NCBI GenBank assembly: GCA_023391095.1
Contig: JAEWBN010000019.1
Location: 1-64,000 of the forward strand
Length of the DNA: 64,000 nt
Source of the DNA: Pseudomonadota bacterium
GTDB taxonomy: Bacteria > Pseudomonadota > Alphaproteobacteria > Rhizobiales > Devosiaceae
Direction of reading: 5' to 3'
The notes under the pieces: model-generated
What the model was told of the DNA's origin: nothing
Seen by the model: only the letters and a program-made list of their open reading frames with translations
The model's database searches: none
Made by a program: the position numbers and the translations under genes
In this document: positions 33,793 to 43,015 of the stretch, in pieces
Numbering within the stretch: the first letter of the stretch is position 1
Layout of the letters: the number at the start of each line of letters is the position of its first letter

Positions 33793-35460
33793 ATGACCAT
33801 CAACCTCACCATTCCGGACATTCAGGAACTCAAGCCACGCATCACCGTATTCGGTTGCGGTGGTGCCGGCGGTAACGCCGTCAACAACATGATCGAATCC
33901 GGCCTTGATGGTGTGGATTTCGTCGTCGCCAACACCGACGCACAGGCGCTTGCCCTGTCCAAGGCGCCGCGCATCATCCAGCTGGGGGTGGGCGTCACCG
34001 AGGGTCTTGGTGCCGGTTCGCATCCGGAAGTCGGTCGCGCTGCGGCCGAGGAAAGCTGGGATGAGATCAATGATCACCTTTCCGGCTCGCACATGGTCTT
34101 CATCACGGCCGGCATGGGCGGCGGCACCGGTACCGGTGCGGCTCCTGTTGTGGCGCGTGCGGCTCGCGAGCAGGGCATCCTGACGGTTGGCGTGGTCACC
34201 AAGCCGTTCAATTTTGAAGGCAATCGTCGTGCCCGTCTGGCCGAGGATGGCATTGACGAGCTGCATCGCCATGTCGATACGCTGATCGTCATTCCGAACC
34301 AGAATCTCTTCCGCGTTGCCAACGAGAAGACCACCTTTGCCGACGCTTTTGCGATGGCCGACCAGGTTCTGTTCTCCGGCGTCGCCTGCATCACCGATCT
34401 CATGGTCAAGGAAGGCCTGATCAACCTCGACTTCGCCGACGTGCGTGCAGTCATGCGCGGCATGGGCAAGGCCATGATGGGTACCGGCGAGGCTTCGGGT
34501 GAAGACCGCGCCCGCCACGCTGCCGAAGCTGCCATCGCCAACCCGCTCCTGGACGATGTCTCGATGCACGGCGCGCGCGGCCTGCTGATCTCCATCACCG
34601 GCGGTCCTGACCTCACCCTTTACGAAGTTGATGAGGCTGCCAGCCGCATCCGCGAGGAAGTGGACGTCGACGCCAATATCATCCTGGGTGCGACCTACGA
34701 TCCGAACCTCAATGGCACCATCCGCGTGTCGGTCGTTGCCACCGGCACGGACGCCACCATGGTGCAGGCGCTCGAGCCGGCCAAGCCGCATGCTTCGCGT
34801 ACCCCGCTGTCCGTCAAGCGCCATACGCCTGTCGAGCCGGTCCGCGCTGCTGCGCCGGCCCCCGTGGCCGAGCCGGTCATGGCTGAGGTCGAAGAGATCG
34901 GAAGCCAGGTCGAAGCCGCTGTTGCGGAGGCCTTTGCCTATCATCGCCCGCAGCCCGCCGCTCAGCTTGAGGATGACGGCGTTCTGGTCGAGCCCTATAC
35001 CCCGGCCGTCGAAACCATGGCCGAGCCGGAAGAGGCGCCCGTCGTTGATGAGCAGCCGATTCCCAGCGTCTATGTGCCCTCGCATGCCGCTCGCCCCGAA
35101 GGTCAGCGCCGTATGCCGCGCACCGAAGAGCTGCCCATTGTGGCTCGCCGGACACAGGAAGCTCAGGAAAAGCACGACGCAGAGCCGCGCAATGCCCGCG
35201 CCCTGTTCAAGCGCCTCGCTTCCAATGTCGGTCTCAATCTTGGCCAGCAGCAGGCTGAAGCCCGCCCGGAGCCGCGCGTCAGTGCTGCTGACGATGCTGC
35301 AGCGCGCAGCGCTATTGAGGCAGGTGGTGCAAGGGCTTCGCGCGTCTCTGCTCCAGCCGCCGGCGCACGCGGAACCCTCGATCAGCAGGGTCGTCCGCAG
35401 CCTGCTGCCACCACCAAGGAGCACCTCGAGATCCCCGCTTTCCTGCGCAAGCACGGTTAA
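33793..35460 (+). CDS. ftsZ: cell division GTPase FtsZ
   Basis: A 555-residue tubulin-like GTPase that forms the division ring. The core (residues ~1-320) has ITVFGCGGAGGNAVNNMI, the tubulin signature GGGTGTG at 109-115, VVTKPFNFEG and the T7 loop region NLDFADVRAVM. A long disordered linker of about 215 residues (Ala/Pro/Glu-rich) follows, then a C-terminal peptide LEIPAFLRKHG that binds FtsA and other partners. Long linkers are usual in alphaproteobacteria. ATG 33793 gives the family start MTINLTIPDI and has GGGG six bases before it; an ATG at 33781 is in frame but has no ribosome site. Confidence 0.97.
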   Translation: MTINLTIPDIQELKPRITVFGCGGAGGNAVNNMIESGLDGVDFVVANTDAQALALSKAPRIIQLGVGVTEGLGAGSHPEVGRAAAEESWDEINDHLSGSHMVFITAGMGGGTGTGAAPVVARAAREQGILTVGVVTKPFNFEGNRRARLAEDGIDELHRHVDTLIVIPNQNLFRVANEKTTFADAFAMADQVLFSGVACITDLMVKEGLINLDFADVRAVMRGMGKAMMGTGEASGEDRARHAAEAAIANPLLDDVSMHGARGLLISITGGPDLTLYEVDEAASRIREEVDVDANIILGATYDPNLNGTIRVSVVATGTDATMVQALEPAKPHASRTPLSVKRHTPVEPVRAAAPAPVAEPVMAEVEEIGSQVEAAVAEAFAYHRPQPAAQLEDDGVLVEPYTPAVETMAEPEEAPVVDEQPIPSVYVPSHAARPEGQRRMPRTEELPIVARRTQEAQEKHDAEPRNARALFKRLASNVGLNLGQQQAEARPEPRVSAADDAAARSAIEAGGARASRVSAPAAGARGTLDQQGRPQPAATTKEHLEIPAFLRKHG

Positions 35461-35489
35461 CGGATCTCTCCAGAGCTGTCGAAACATGT

Positions 35490-35520
35490 CTCGGTGCGGC
35501 TTCCGCACCGAGATTTTTTT
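35490..35520 (+). terminator. ftsZ terminator
   Basis: CTCGGTGCGG (35490-35499) and CCGCACCGAG (35503-35512) pair perfectly around a 3-nt loop, followed by A and seven T residues. It separates ftsZ from lpxC, which should therefore have its own promoter or depend on read-through. Confidence 0.9.
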
Positions 35521-35567
35521 GGCTAACACACACACAATCGTCTGGATTGCCGGAGAATTGTCGTCAC

Positions 35568-36524
35568 ATGAATAGGCTTTCCACGCGACAGCGTACCCTC
35601 GGACGCGAGATATCGTTTTCCGGCTACGGCGTTCACGGCGCTGTTCCCGTGACGCTGACCATTGCGCCGGCCGGTCCCGACACGGGTGTGCAGGTGCGCC
35701 GCGTTTTCGAGGACGGCCGCTTCTCCGATACCGTCCACGTCCACTATTCGCGGGTGAGCCGCACCACGCTGTGCACCACACTTGATATCGGCGATAGCGT
35801 GAGCGTCGCCACCATCGAGCACGTGACCTCGGCGCTTTCCGGCATGGGCGTCGACAATGCCCTCATCACGCTCGATGCCCCCGAATGCCCGATCATGGAT
35901 GGCAGTGCCCATCCGTTTGCGGCGGCGATTCTGGAAGTCGGTCTCGAAATCCAGCCGGCTCAGCGCAAGTTTCTCAAAATCCTGCGCGCTGTTACCGTGC
36001 GCAACAATGACGCCTTTGCCGCGCTTGAGCCCTATAACGGCCGGGCGCTCGACCTCGAAATCGACTTCGATAGCAAGGTCATCGGCCGCCAGCGCATGAT
36101 CTTCGACTGGACGCCGCGCCGCTATTTCGAGGACGTGTCGCGCGCCCGTACGTTCGGCTTCGTTCGGGATGCCAAGATTCTGCGCCAGGCGGGCTACGCG
36201 CTCGGGTCGAGCCTTGATAATTCCATCACGCTTGAAGATGACCGCGTCCTCAATCCCGATGGCCTGCGCTATGAGGACGAGTTTGTCCGCCACAAGCTGC
36301 TTGATGCCATCGGCGACCTGTCCCTTGGTGGGTACCCGATCTGGGGGCGTTTCCGCTCCTACAAGGGCGGTCATGCCCTCAATGCGCACGTTCTGAGTGG
36401 TCTCTTTTCGAGCACCGCCAACTATGAAATAGTCAACGCCGAGGATCTTCCGCTCGAATATGAGGCTTTTGACGATTATCCGTCTGGTCTCGAAGTGCGG
36501 CACTTTCTGCGGTCCGTGCGCTGA
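35568..36524 (+). CDS. lpxC: UDP-3-O-acyl-N-acetylglucosamine deacetylase LpxC
   Basis: A 318-residue zinc enzyme that carries out the committed step of lipid A synthesis. Zinc and catalytic residues are visible: His85 in ATIEHVTSALSGMGVDN, then the RHKLLDAIGDLSLGG segment with zinc His and Asp, and the general base region KGGHALNAHVL; EDDRVLNPDGLRYEDEFVRHK is diagnostic. ATG 35568 gives the family start MNRLSTRQRTLGREISFSGYGVH; a TTG seven codons upstream is in frame. It closes the dcw cluster in the usual place, behind the ftsZ terminator. Confidence 0.96.
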   Translation: MNRLSTRQRTLGREISFSGYGVHGAVPVTLTIAPAGPDTGVQVRRVFEDGRFSDTVHVHYSRVSRTTLCTTLDIGDSVSVATIEHVTSALSGMGVDNALITLDAPECPIMDGSAHPFAAAILEVGLEIQPAQRKFLKILRAVTVRNNDAFAALEPYNGRALDLEIDFDSKVIGRQRMIFDWTPRRYFEDVSRARTFGFVRDAKILRQAGYALGSSLDNSITLEDDRVLNPDGLRYEDEFVRHKLLDAIGDLSLGGYPIWGRFRSYKGGHALNAHVLSGLFSSTANYEIVNAEDLPLEYEAFDDYPSGLEVRHFLRSVR

Positions 36525-36589
36525 CCCGGTCGGCCGCGCGCCACAGTTTTGATTGATTTGATAACTACGCCGCTCGCTGATGCGGTTGA

Positions 36590-37453
36590 ATGATGAACGG
36601 GGCTGTCGTGACGTTTGAAGTAGTGAGCCAGTTTTCTCGCCGGGCTGCCAAGTTCGCGGCCATCGGCGTGTTCGCCGCTTTTCTCACCGCCTGTTCGGGC
36701 GGAGGCCTGTTTGGCCCCGTCAAGATCAAGGAACAGCCCGTCGTTCCGGCCGCCGCTCTTTATCAGGGCGCACTGGACGATATGGATCGCCAGTATTACC
36801 AGACCGCTATCAAGAAGCTTGAGCAGCTCGAACGCCAGCATCCGCGCGACGCACTGAGCGAGCGCGGCAAGGTGCTGCAGGTTTATGCCAATTATCGCAG
36901 CGGCAAGCTCGACGAGGCCATTCTGGCGGCTGACCGCTACCTCGCCCTGTACCCGTCGAGCAAGGAAGTCCCCTATGTGCTCTGGCTCAAGGGAACGGCC
37001 TATTTCGCCCAGATCACCGACATCACCCGCGACCAGCAGATTTCGCGCGATGCCATCGACACCTATACGCTGCTGATCAACAACTATCCCAAGTCCGAGC
37101 ACGCCATCGACGCCAAGGAAAAGCTCCTGGTGGCGTATGATCAGCTCGCCGGCAAGGAAATGTCGGTCGGTCGCTATTACCAGGGCAACGGCCAGTACGC
37201 CGCCGCCATCAACCGCTTCCGCGAAGTGGTGGAGAAGTGGCAGACCTCGACCCATATCGAGGAAGCCCTGTACAGGCTGACCGAAACCTACCTGCTGCTG
37301 GGTCTCACCAGCGAAGCCACTTCGGCTGCTGCCGTCCTGGGACACAACTACCCTTCGAGCGAATGGTACAAGCGGGCGTTTGAAGTGCTGGGCAAGCAGG
37401 GCCTGGCGCCGTCGCTCAATGCCGGAAGCTGGCTTTCCGGCATGCGCCGCTAA
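36590..37453 (+). CDS. bamD: outer membrane assembly lipoprotein BamD
   Basis: A 287-residue lipoprotein of the BAM complex, which inserts beta-barrel proteins into the outer membrane. The signal peptide ends in the lipobox LTAC, with a lipidated Cys near residue 35. The mature protein is built of TPR-like helices (YQGALDDMDRQYYQTAIKKLEQLERQHP, VLWLKGTAYFAQITDITRDQQISRDAIDTYTLLINNYPKSEHA, ALYRLTETYLLLGL), matching BamD/ComL. GTG 36608, with GGGG five bases before it, is an alternative start giving a more usual 29-residue signal peptide. A terminator follows. Confidence 0.94.
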   Translation: MMNGAVVTFEVVSQFSRRAAKFAAIGVFAAFLTACSGGGLFGPVKIKEQPVVPAAALYQGALDDMDRQYYQTAIKKLEQLERQHPRDALSERGKVLQVYANYRSGKLDEAILAADRYLALYPSSKEVPYVLWLKGTAYFAQITDITRDQQISRDAIDTYTLLINNYPKSEHAIDAKEKLLVAYDQLAGKEMSVGRYYQGNGQYAAAINRFREVVEKWQTSTHIEEALYRLTETYLLLGLTSEATSAAAVLGHNYPSSEWYKRAFEVLGKQGLAPSLNAGSWLSGMRR

Positions 37454-37469
37454 GCGCAAATCGTAAAAC

Positions 37470-37497
37470 AAGGCCCCGCAAGGGGCCTTTTCTTTTT
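37470..37497 (+). terminator. bamD terminator
   Basis: AAGGCCCC (37470-37477) pairs with GGGGCCTT (37482-37489) over a GCAA tetraloop, followed by a T-rich tract. Confidence 0.88.
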
Positions 37498-37519
37498 GTC
37501 GGCGGCGTTCACCTGTCTT

Positions 37520-37548
37520 GTTGCCAATTTGTTCCGTTTTGCTATCAT
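37520..37548 (+). promoter_or_regulatory. candidate recN promoter with LexA-like box
   Basis: GTTG-N7-GTTC (37520-37534) differs by one base from the alphaproteobacterial LexA box GTTC-N7-GTTC. It overlaps a -35-like TTGCCA (37521-37526) with a -10-like TATCAT (37543-37548) 16 bp downstream. recN is SOS-controlled in many bacteria, which supports the reading, but one mismatch in eight informative bases leaves it uncertain. Confidence 0.4.
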
Positions 37549-37662
37549 GCTGGCGGTTTCGGTTGGCCTTTGCTGTGGATGTGACCCATCTTGGCGGCGC
37601 TCCACTGCAGGGCGATGCTATATCGAGGCCAAAGGCTCTTTATCGTTCCGGTAAGCCCGCCC

Positions 37663-39333
37663 ATGTTGAACGCGCTTTCTGTTCGCAACATCGTCCTGAT
37701 CGACCAGCTCGACCTCGCGCTGGGCGAGGGCATGACCGTGCTCACCGGCGAAACCGGTGCGGGAAAGTCCATCCTCTTGGATGCGCTGACTTTGGCGCTT
37801 GGGGGCAGGGGGGATGCCTCGCTCGTGCGCCAGGGCCAGGACAGCGGTCAAGTCGTGGCCGTGCTCGAACTCGACGCCGCCCATCCCGCGCGAGCGCTGC
37901 TGCGCGACAATGCCATTGCCGACGACGAAGACGTGATTCTGCGCCGCGTGCAGTTTGCCGATGGCCGCACCCGCGCTTTCATCAACGACCAGCCCGTATC
38001 GGCGTCGCTTCTGCAAAAGGTCGGTAGCCAGATTGTGGAAATTCACGGCCAGCACCACGACCGCGCCCTGGTGGACGTGGCGACCCACCGGGCGGCGCTC
38101 GACGCCTTCGGGGAACTCGCCCCGCAGGTCGCGGCTGTGCGCGATTGCTGGGCGTCGCTGGCGGAAATCCAGCAGTCGGTCGAGGAACAGCGGGCCCTTG
38201 TCGCCGCCGCCATCGCCGCCGAAGACTATGCCCGCCATACGGTCGAAGAGCTGGGCAAGCTCAGGCCCGTCGCGGGAGAGGAAGACGAGCTTGCCGAGCG
38301 CCGCCAGCAGTTGCAGCAGGCCGAGAAGGCGTCCTCTGATGTCACCGAGATCGACGACATTCTCAACGGCGCCAATGCCCCGGCGCCTGCGCTGGCTTCG
38401 CTGATGCGCCGCCTGATGCGCAAGATCGATGGCGGCACCAGCCTGTTCCAGCCCATCGTCGATGCGCTCGATGCTTCCCTCGAAGCGCTGGACCGGACCA
38501 CGGACGCGCTGGAAGACCTCAAGCGGGAAATGGCGTTTGATCCGGGCGAGCTCGAAGCGGTCGAAGAGCGCCTTTTTGCGCTCCGCGCCGCGGCCCGCAA
38601 GCACCAGACCACGTGCGACGGTCTGGTTGAGGTGCTCGAAAAGTACCAGGTCGATCTCGATACGCTCCAGAGCGGGGAAAGCCGGCTCAAGGCGCTCGAG
38701 GCCGAGGAGGCCACCGCACGCGCCCGCTATCGCGAAGCCGCGGACCTTTTGAGCGCCGGCCGCAAGAAGGCTGCCAAGGCGCTGAGCAAGGCCGTCGAAG
38801 CTGAACTGCCCGATCTCAAGCTGGGCGCGGCGCGGTTCATCGTCGATCATCAGGTCGATGCCGAGCGCATCGCGGCCACCGGTTTCGACCAGATCGCCTT
38901 TCACGTGCAGACCAATCCCGGCACTGCTGCCGGGCCGTTGCTCAAGGTGGCCTCGGGCGGTGAACTCAGCCGTTTCCTTCTTGCCCTCAAGGTGGTGCTG
39001 GCCGACCGGGGCTCGGCGCCTGTGCTCATTTTCGACGAAATCGACACCGGAGTTGGTGGCGCCGTGGCCGATGCCATTGGCCGTCGCCTTGCGCGGCTCG
39101 CCAGCACCGTTCAGGTGCTGACCGTCACCCACGCACCGCAGGTCGCGGCGCGCGCCGATCGCCATCTGCTGATCGAAAAGCAGATGGTGGAAGAGGGCGC
39201 CTTCATGCGCACCCATGTCCGCCCACTGGACGCATCCGCCCGTCAGGAAGAAGTCGCGCGCATGCTGGCCGGCGCCGAAATTTCCGACGAAGCGCGGGCT
39301 GCTGCCAAGAAACTGCTCGGCGCTGTGGGATAG
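37663..39333 (+). CDS. recN: DNA repair protein RecN
   Basis: A 556-residue SMC-like ATPase acting in double-strand break repair. The N-terminal half of the head has MLNALSVRNIVLIDQLDL and Walker A GETGAGKS at residues 29-36. IVEIHGQHHDRALVD follows, then a long coiled coil (~160-360), then the C-terminal head half with the signature VASGGELSRFLLALKVVL and Walker B VLIFDEIDTGVGGAVADAIG, and VLTVTHAPQVAARADRHLLI. ATG 37663 gives the family start; an upstream in-frame start lacks support. It stands alone between bamD and a repeat element. Confidence 0.96.
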   Translation: MLNALSVRNIVLIDQLDLALGEGMTVLTGETGAGKSILLDALTLALGGRGDASLVRQGQDSGQVVAVLELDAAHPARALLRDNAIADDEDVILRRVQFADGRTRAFINDQPVSASLLQKVGSQIVEIHGQHHDRALVDVATHRAALDAFGELAPQVAAVRDCWASLAEIQQSVEEQRALVAAAIAAEDYARHTVEELGKLRPVAGEEDELAERRQQLQQAEKASSDVTEIDDILNGANAPAPALASLMRRLMRKIDGGTSLFQPIVDALDASLEALDRTTDALEDLKREMAFDPGELEAVEERLFALRAAARKHQTTCDGLVEVLEKYQVDLDTLQSGESRLKALEAEEATARARYREAADLLSAGRKKAAKALSKAVEAELPDLKLGAARFIVDHQVDAERIAATGFDQIAFHVQTNPGTAAGPLLKVASGGELSRFLLALKVVLADRGSAPVLIFDEIDTGVGGAVADAIGRRLARLASTVQVLTVTHAPQVAARADRHLLIEKQMVEEGAFMRTHVRPLDASARQEEVARMLAGAEISDEARAAAKKLLGAVG

Positions 39334-39340
39334 GTCCGTG

Positions 39341-39450
39341 CTCCCCCACCCAGCTCCCCTGAAGGAGGGGCGGGGTATATCGAGTTCGTCGGAACACCGC
39401 GAATGACCTCGATCAGTCCCTCCCCCTATCAGGGGGAGGCTAGGTGGGGG
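39341..39450. repeat. REP-like imperfect inverted repeat between recN and ligA
   Basis: The left arm starts CTCCCCCACCCAGCTCCCCT and the right arm ends TCAGGGGGAGGCTAGGTGGGGG; each is close to the reverse complement of the other, around a ~50-bp centre. The right side also folds locally (CCTCCCCC/GGGGGAGG). Such elements are typical dispersed intergenic palindromes, and related ones occur at 45881 and 47374. It may reduce read-through from recN into ligA. Confidence 0.65.
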
Positions 39451-39485
39451 TACTATTCTGCCAGAATCTTCGCCGCGAGTAGACC

Positions 39486-41696
39486 ATGTCCGATCAGCCC
39501 CTCAAAGACGTCACCGACCTTTCCGAGGACGAAGCGCGTGCCGAACTCGAACGGCTGGCGGCTGCCATTGCCAAGGCCGACATCGCCTATCACCAGAACG
39601 ATGCGCCCGAGATCACCGACGCGGACTATGACGCGCTCAAGCGCCGCAACGACGCTCTCGAGGAAGCCTTTCCCGAGTTGGTGCGTGCCGATTCCCCATC
39701 CGGCAAGGTCGGCGCCGCACCGGCCGAGGGCTTTGCCAAGGTCCGCCATGGCGTGCCCATGCTCAGCCTGGCCAAGGCCTATACAGATGAGGACGTGACG
39801 GACTTCATCGACCGCGGCCACCGGTTCTTTCAAAAGGACGAGGGGCTGGAGCTGGCTTTCACCGCCGAGCCCAAGATCGATGGTCTTTCGGCGTCGCTGC
39901 GCTACGAGAACGGCGTCTTCGTGCAGGGCGCCACGCGCGGCGACGGCACGGTGGGCGAGGACATCACCGCCAACCTGCGCACCATCAAGGACATTCCCCA
40001 AAAGCTCGAAGGCTCTGGCTGGCCGGAGGTGATCGAGATCCGCGGCGAGGTCTACATGACCTATGCCGAGTTCCAGGCGCTCAAGGAGCGCTCTGCTGCT
40101 GCGGGCGGACAGGACTATGTCAATCCGCGCAATACCGCCGCCGGGTCGCTGCGCCAGAAGGATCCGGCCATCACCGCCAGTCGCAACCTGCGCTTTTTCG
40201 CCTACGCCTGGGGCTATACCACTGCCGACCCGGCGCCGACCCAGTATGAGGCCGTGCAGAAATTTGCCGACTGGGGCTTCCAGATCAGCCCCCTCATGGT
40301 GCGCGCCACTTCGGCTGAGGAACTGGTCGCTCACTATCGCACCATCGAAGCGCAACGCTCCTCGCTTGGCTATGACATCGACGGCGTTGTCTACAAGGTC
40401 GATCAGCTCGACTTGCAGCGCCGCTGGGGTTTTGTCACCGGCGAGCCGCGTTGGGCCATCGCCCATAAATTCCCCGCCGAGCGCGCCACGACGGTGGTGC
40501 GCGGTATCGATATCCAGGTGGGCCGCACCGGCACGCTGGCCCCGGTCGCGCGCCTTGATCCGGTCAGCGTCGGCGGCGTCACCGTGGTCAATGTGACGCT
40601 CCATAACGAGGATTATATCGCCGGCAAGGACAGCAATGGCCTTCCCATCCGTGAAGGCAAGGACATCCGCATCGGCGACACCGTCACCATCCAGCGGGCG
40701 GGCGACGTCATCCCGCAGATCGTCGATGTCTTGATCGAAAAGCGCCCTTCCGGCGCCGTCCCGTACCAGATGCCGCATACCTGCCCGGTTTGCGGCTCTC
40801 CGGCGACACGGGAAATCAACGACAAGACCGGCAAGGAGGATTCGCGCCGCCGCTGCACCGGTGAGCTCATCTGCCCGGCACAGACCGTGGAAAGCCTCAA
40901 GCATTTCGTGTCGCGCGGTGGTCTCGATATCGAGGGCTTGGGCGCAGAAAATATCGAACTTTTCTTTTCGCGTGGCCTTCTCAAGACCGCAGCCGACATC
41001 TTCACCCTCAGGGACCGCCGTGGCGACGTTCAGCAGGCGCTGGCCGAGCGCCGGGAAGAACAAGCGCGGCAACGCGAACTGGCCACCGGCAAGACGCGCA
41101 AGAATATCCGCGCCGTGGCGGAGCGCAATTTCGAAGGTCTCGACAAGCTCTTTGCCGCCATCGACGCGCGGCGCGCTCCGGAACTTGACCGGTTCATCTT
41201 CGCGTTGGGCATCCGCCATATCGGGGAAACGACTGCGGCCGCTCTGGCGCGCAATTTCGGCACGATCGAGGAACTGATCGCCACCGGCCAGCAGGCCGCC
41301 GCCGCTGCAGATCCGACGACTGTCTTCCCTTCCATCGACGGCATCGGCAGCACCGTCATCGAGGCGCTGGTCGATTTCTTCGACAATCCGCGCAATGTCG
41401 AGGCGCTGGAGGGCCTGTTGGCGCAGGTCCAGCCCAAGCCCTATGTCGTCACCATTTCCGCTGACAGCGTCGTTGCCGGCAAGACGGTGGTTTTCACCGG
41501 CACGCTCGAAAAAATGTCACGATCTGAAGCCAAGGCTATGGCCGAACGGCTCGGTGCCAAGGTGGCGGGTTCGGTATCGGCCAAAACCGATATCCTCGTC
41601 GCCGGGCCAGGCGCCGGCTCCAAGTTGAAGACAGCGCAGGAGCTGGGCGTCGAGGTGATCACCGAAGACGAGTGGTTCGAACGCGTCGGCAAATAG
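39486..41696 (+). CDS. ligA: NAD-dependent DNA ligase LigA
   Basis: A 736-residue replicative ligase that seals nicks using NAD. Domains in order: Ia (AYHQNDAPEITDADYDALKRR), adenylation domain with Lys130 in EPKIDGLSASLRYE, OB fold (VGRTGTLAPVARLDPV), a zinc finger with four Cys (CPVCG, then RCTGELICPAQ), helix-hairpin-helix repeats (GGLDIEGLGAENI, FALGIRHIGETTA), and a C-terminal BRCT domain (GKTVVFTGTLEKMSRSEAKAMAERLGAKVAGSVSAKTDILVAG). The length is about 60 residues above the E. coli enzyme, partly from a charged insert near residues 515-540, as often seen in Hyphomicrobiales. Confidence 0.97.
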   Translation: MSDQPLKDVTDLSEDEARAELERLAAAIAKADIAYHQNDAPEITDADYDALKRRNDALEEAFPELVRADSPSGKVGAAPAEGFAKVRHGVPMLSLAKAYTDEDVTDFIDRGHRFFQKDEGLELAFTAEPKIDGLSASLRYENGVFVQGATRGDGTVGEDITANLRTIKDIPQKLEGSGWPEVIEIRGEVYMTYAEFQALKERSAAAGGQDYVNPRNTAAGSLRQKDPAITASRNLRFFAYAWGYTTADPAPTQYEAVQKFADWGFQISPLMVRATSAEELVAHYRTIEAQRSSLGYDIDGVVYKVDQLDLQRRWGFVTGEPRWAIAHKFPAERATTVVRGIDIQVGRTGTLAPVARLDPVSVGGVTVVNVTLHNEDYIAGKDSNGLPIREGKDIRIGDTVTIQRAGDVIPQIVDVLIEKRPSGAVPYQMPHTCPVCGSPATREINDKTGKEDSRRRCTGELICPAQTVESLKHFVSRGGLDIEGLGAENIELFFSRGLLKTAADIFTLRDRRGDVQQALAERREEQARQRELATGKTRKNIRAVAERNFEGLDKLFAAIDARRAPELDRFIFALGIRHIGETTAAALARNFGTIEELIATGQQAAAAADPTTVFPSIDGIGSTVIEALVDFFDNPRNVEALEGLLAQVQPKPYVVTISADSVVAGKTVVFTGTLEKMSRSEAKAMAERLGAKVAGSVSAKTDILVAGPGAGSKLKTAQELGVEVITEDEWFERVGK

Positions 41697-41714
41697 ACGT
41701 CTGGGGAGAGGTAT

Positions 41715-42986
41715 ATGCGAAACTGGATTGGCGCGGGCCTGGCGCTGGCCCTGCTGTCGGGCACGGCACAGGCTGGAGAAAGCGGCGACCATCTTGCCGA
41801 TGCCCTCTATTCCGGCTCGCTCGGCGAGCTCGCCAGCACTTCTACGGATGCCTGCGACGCGGGGGAAGGCGATGCCTGCTTCACCCTGGGGCTGGATGCC
41901 GTCATCAACGCCTTTGAGACGCTGGCGCAGAACCTCTACCGCCACGGGGCCGTCGTGCCGGATTCATCGGCATTCGGCCTCCTGACGGGCATGGGCGCGC
42001 CGAGCGCACCGTCAACCAATCCTGATCCAGAGCCGCTGACCTACGACCTGCTGCGCGAGCATCTCGACGCGTTCACCGCCCAGCTCGACAACGCTGCTAC
42101 CTATATGAAGCTTGCCGGCGAGGGCACGCAATTCGTCATCGCCATCGAACCGTTACGCGTGCGCATCGATCTCGACGGCGATGGCGAGCGCGGCGAAACC
42201 GAAACGCTGGGCACGCTGCTTGAAAACGCCGGCGCAGGGTTCGATGTCCCCGAGCCCTCGGGCAAGGCCCAGTCCAAGGGCCAGCAGCCAGCAGTACCCC
42301 AACTCGTCATCGGCTTCGACAATGCCGATGCCTATTGGTTCGCCGGCTATTCCAACATCACCGCGCTGCCGTTCGATTTCCTGCTCGCCCACGATTTTAC
42401 CGAGTTCTACAATTCGTTCCTCCATCGCGTTTTCCCCAACGCCGGGCTGCCCATGGGCAATCTGGCGCGCGGTGGGAGCCTTGTCATCGACGCGGACACG
42501 GACGCCTATTTCGCCGACGTGATTGCCGCCATTCACACGGCGAGCTTCCCGGTTGCCGACCGGGATCGGTTGGCCGGTGTCCTCGAACGCGCTTCCGCCG
42601 TGACAGCCCTGTCGCGCCAGAACTGGGAAGCCATCCTTGCCGAAACCGACGATAATTTCGAGCTCGTGCCATCGCCGACCCAGACCTCGCTGGTGCCCGA
42701 TCAGGAGGTGACCGAGGAAATCGTCTCCGCCTGGCACCAGGCGCTCGACCAGATCGATCGCATCATTGCCGGCGACCTGCTGGTCCCGCATTGGCGCTTC
42801 ACCAAGGGCGTCAACCTCAAAACCTATTTCGAAACAGCGCAGAAGACCGATCTGGTCCTGCTCTTTACCGGCCACGATGCGCTGCCGTTCCTCGACGATG
42901 GCCCCATCGCCGGTGCCGACGATTTCCGCGAACTCAACCACGTCATGGGCGACGACTGGCCGCTCTTTGCCATCTGGTTCAACTGA
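41715..42986 (+). CDS. secreted protein of unknown function
   Basis: A 423-residue exported protein with a signal peptide (residues 1-20, LALALLSGTAQA) and no further membrane segment. A short Cys pair (DACDAGEGDACF, residues ~47-57) suggests a disulfide. A DLDGDGERGETET segment near residue 155 looks like a calcium-binding loop. Aromatic-rich, conserved-looking stretches follow (NADAYWFAGYSNITALPFDFLLAHDFTEFYN, VPHWRFTKGVNLKTYFE). No domain was recognised. It starts 18 bp after ligA and its stop overlaps a possible start of the next secreted-protein gene, so ligA and these two genes may be co-transcribed. Confidence 0.75.
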   Translation: MRNWIGAGLALALLSGTAQAGESGDHLADALYSGSLGELASTSTDACDAGEGDACFTLGLDAVINAFETLAQNLYRHGAVVPDSSAFGLLTGMGAPSAPSTNPDPEPLTYDLLREHLDAFTAQLDNAATYMKLAGEGTQFVIAIEPLRVRIDLDGDGERGETETLGTLLENAGAGFDVPEPSGKAQSKGQQPAVPQLVIGFDNADAYWFAGYSNITALPFDFLLAHDFTEFYNSFLHRVFPNAGLPMGNLARGGSLVIDADTDAYFADVIAAIHTASFPVADRDRLAGVLERASAVTALSRQNWEAILAETDDNFELVPSPTQTSLVPDQEVTEEIVSAWHQALDQIDRIIAGDLLVPHWRFTKGVNLKTYFETAQKTDLVLLFTGHDALPFLDDGPIAGADDFRELNHVMGDDWPLFAIWFN

Positions 42987-43015
42987 TGCACCGCCCCCAA
43001 CAGGAAGGCCGCGCC

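Noticed and set aside
33763..35781. A 672-codon open frame opposite ftsZ
   Set aside because: It spans the ftsZ gene, its terminator and the start of lpxC, and has no ribosome site or recognisable domain.
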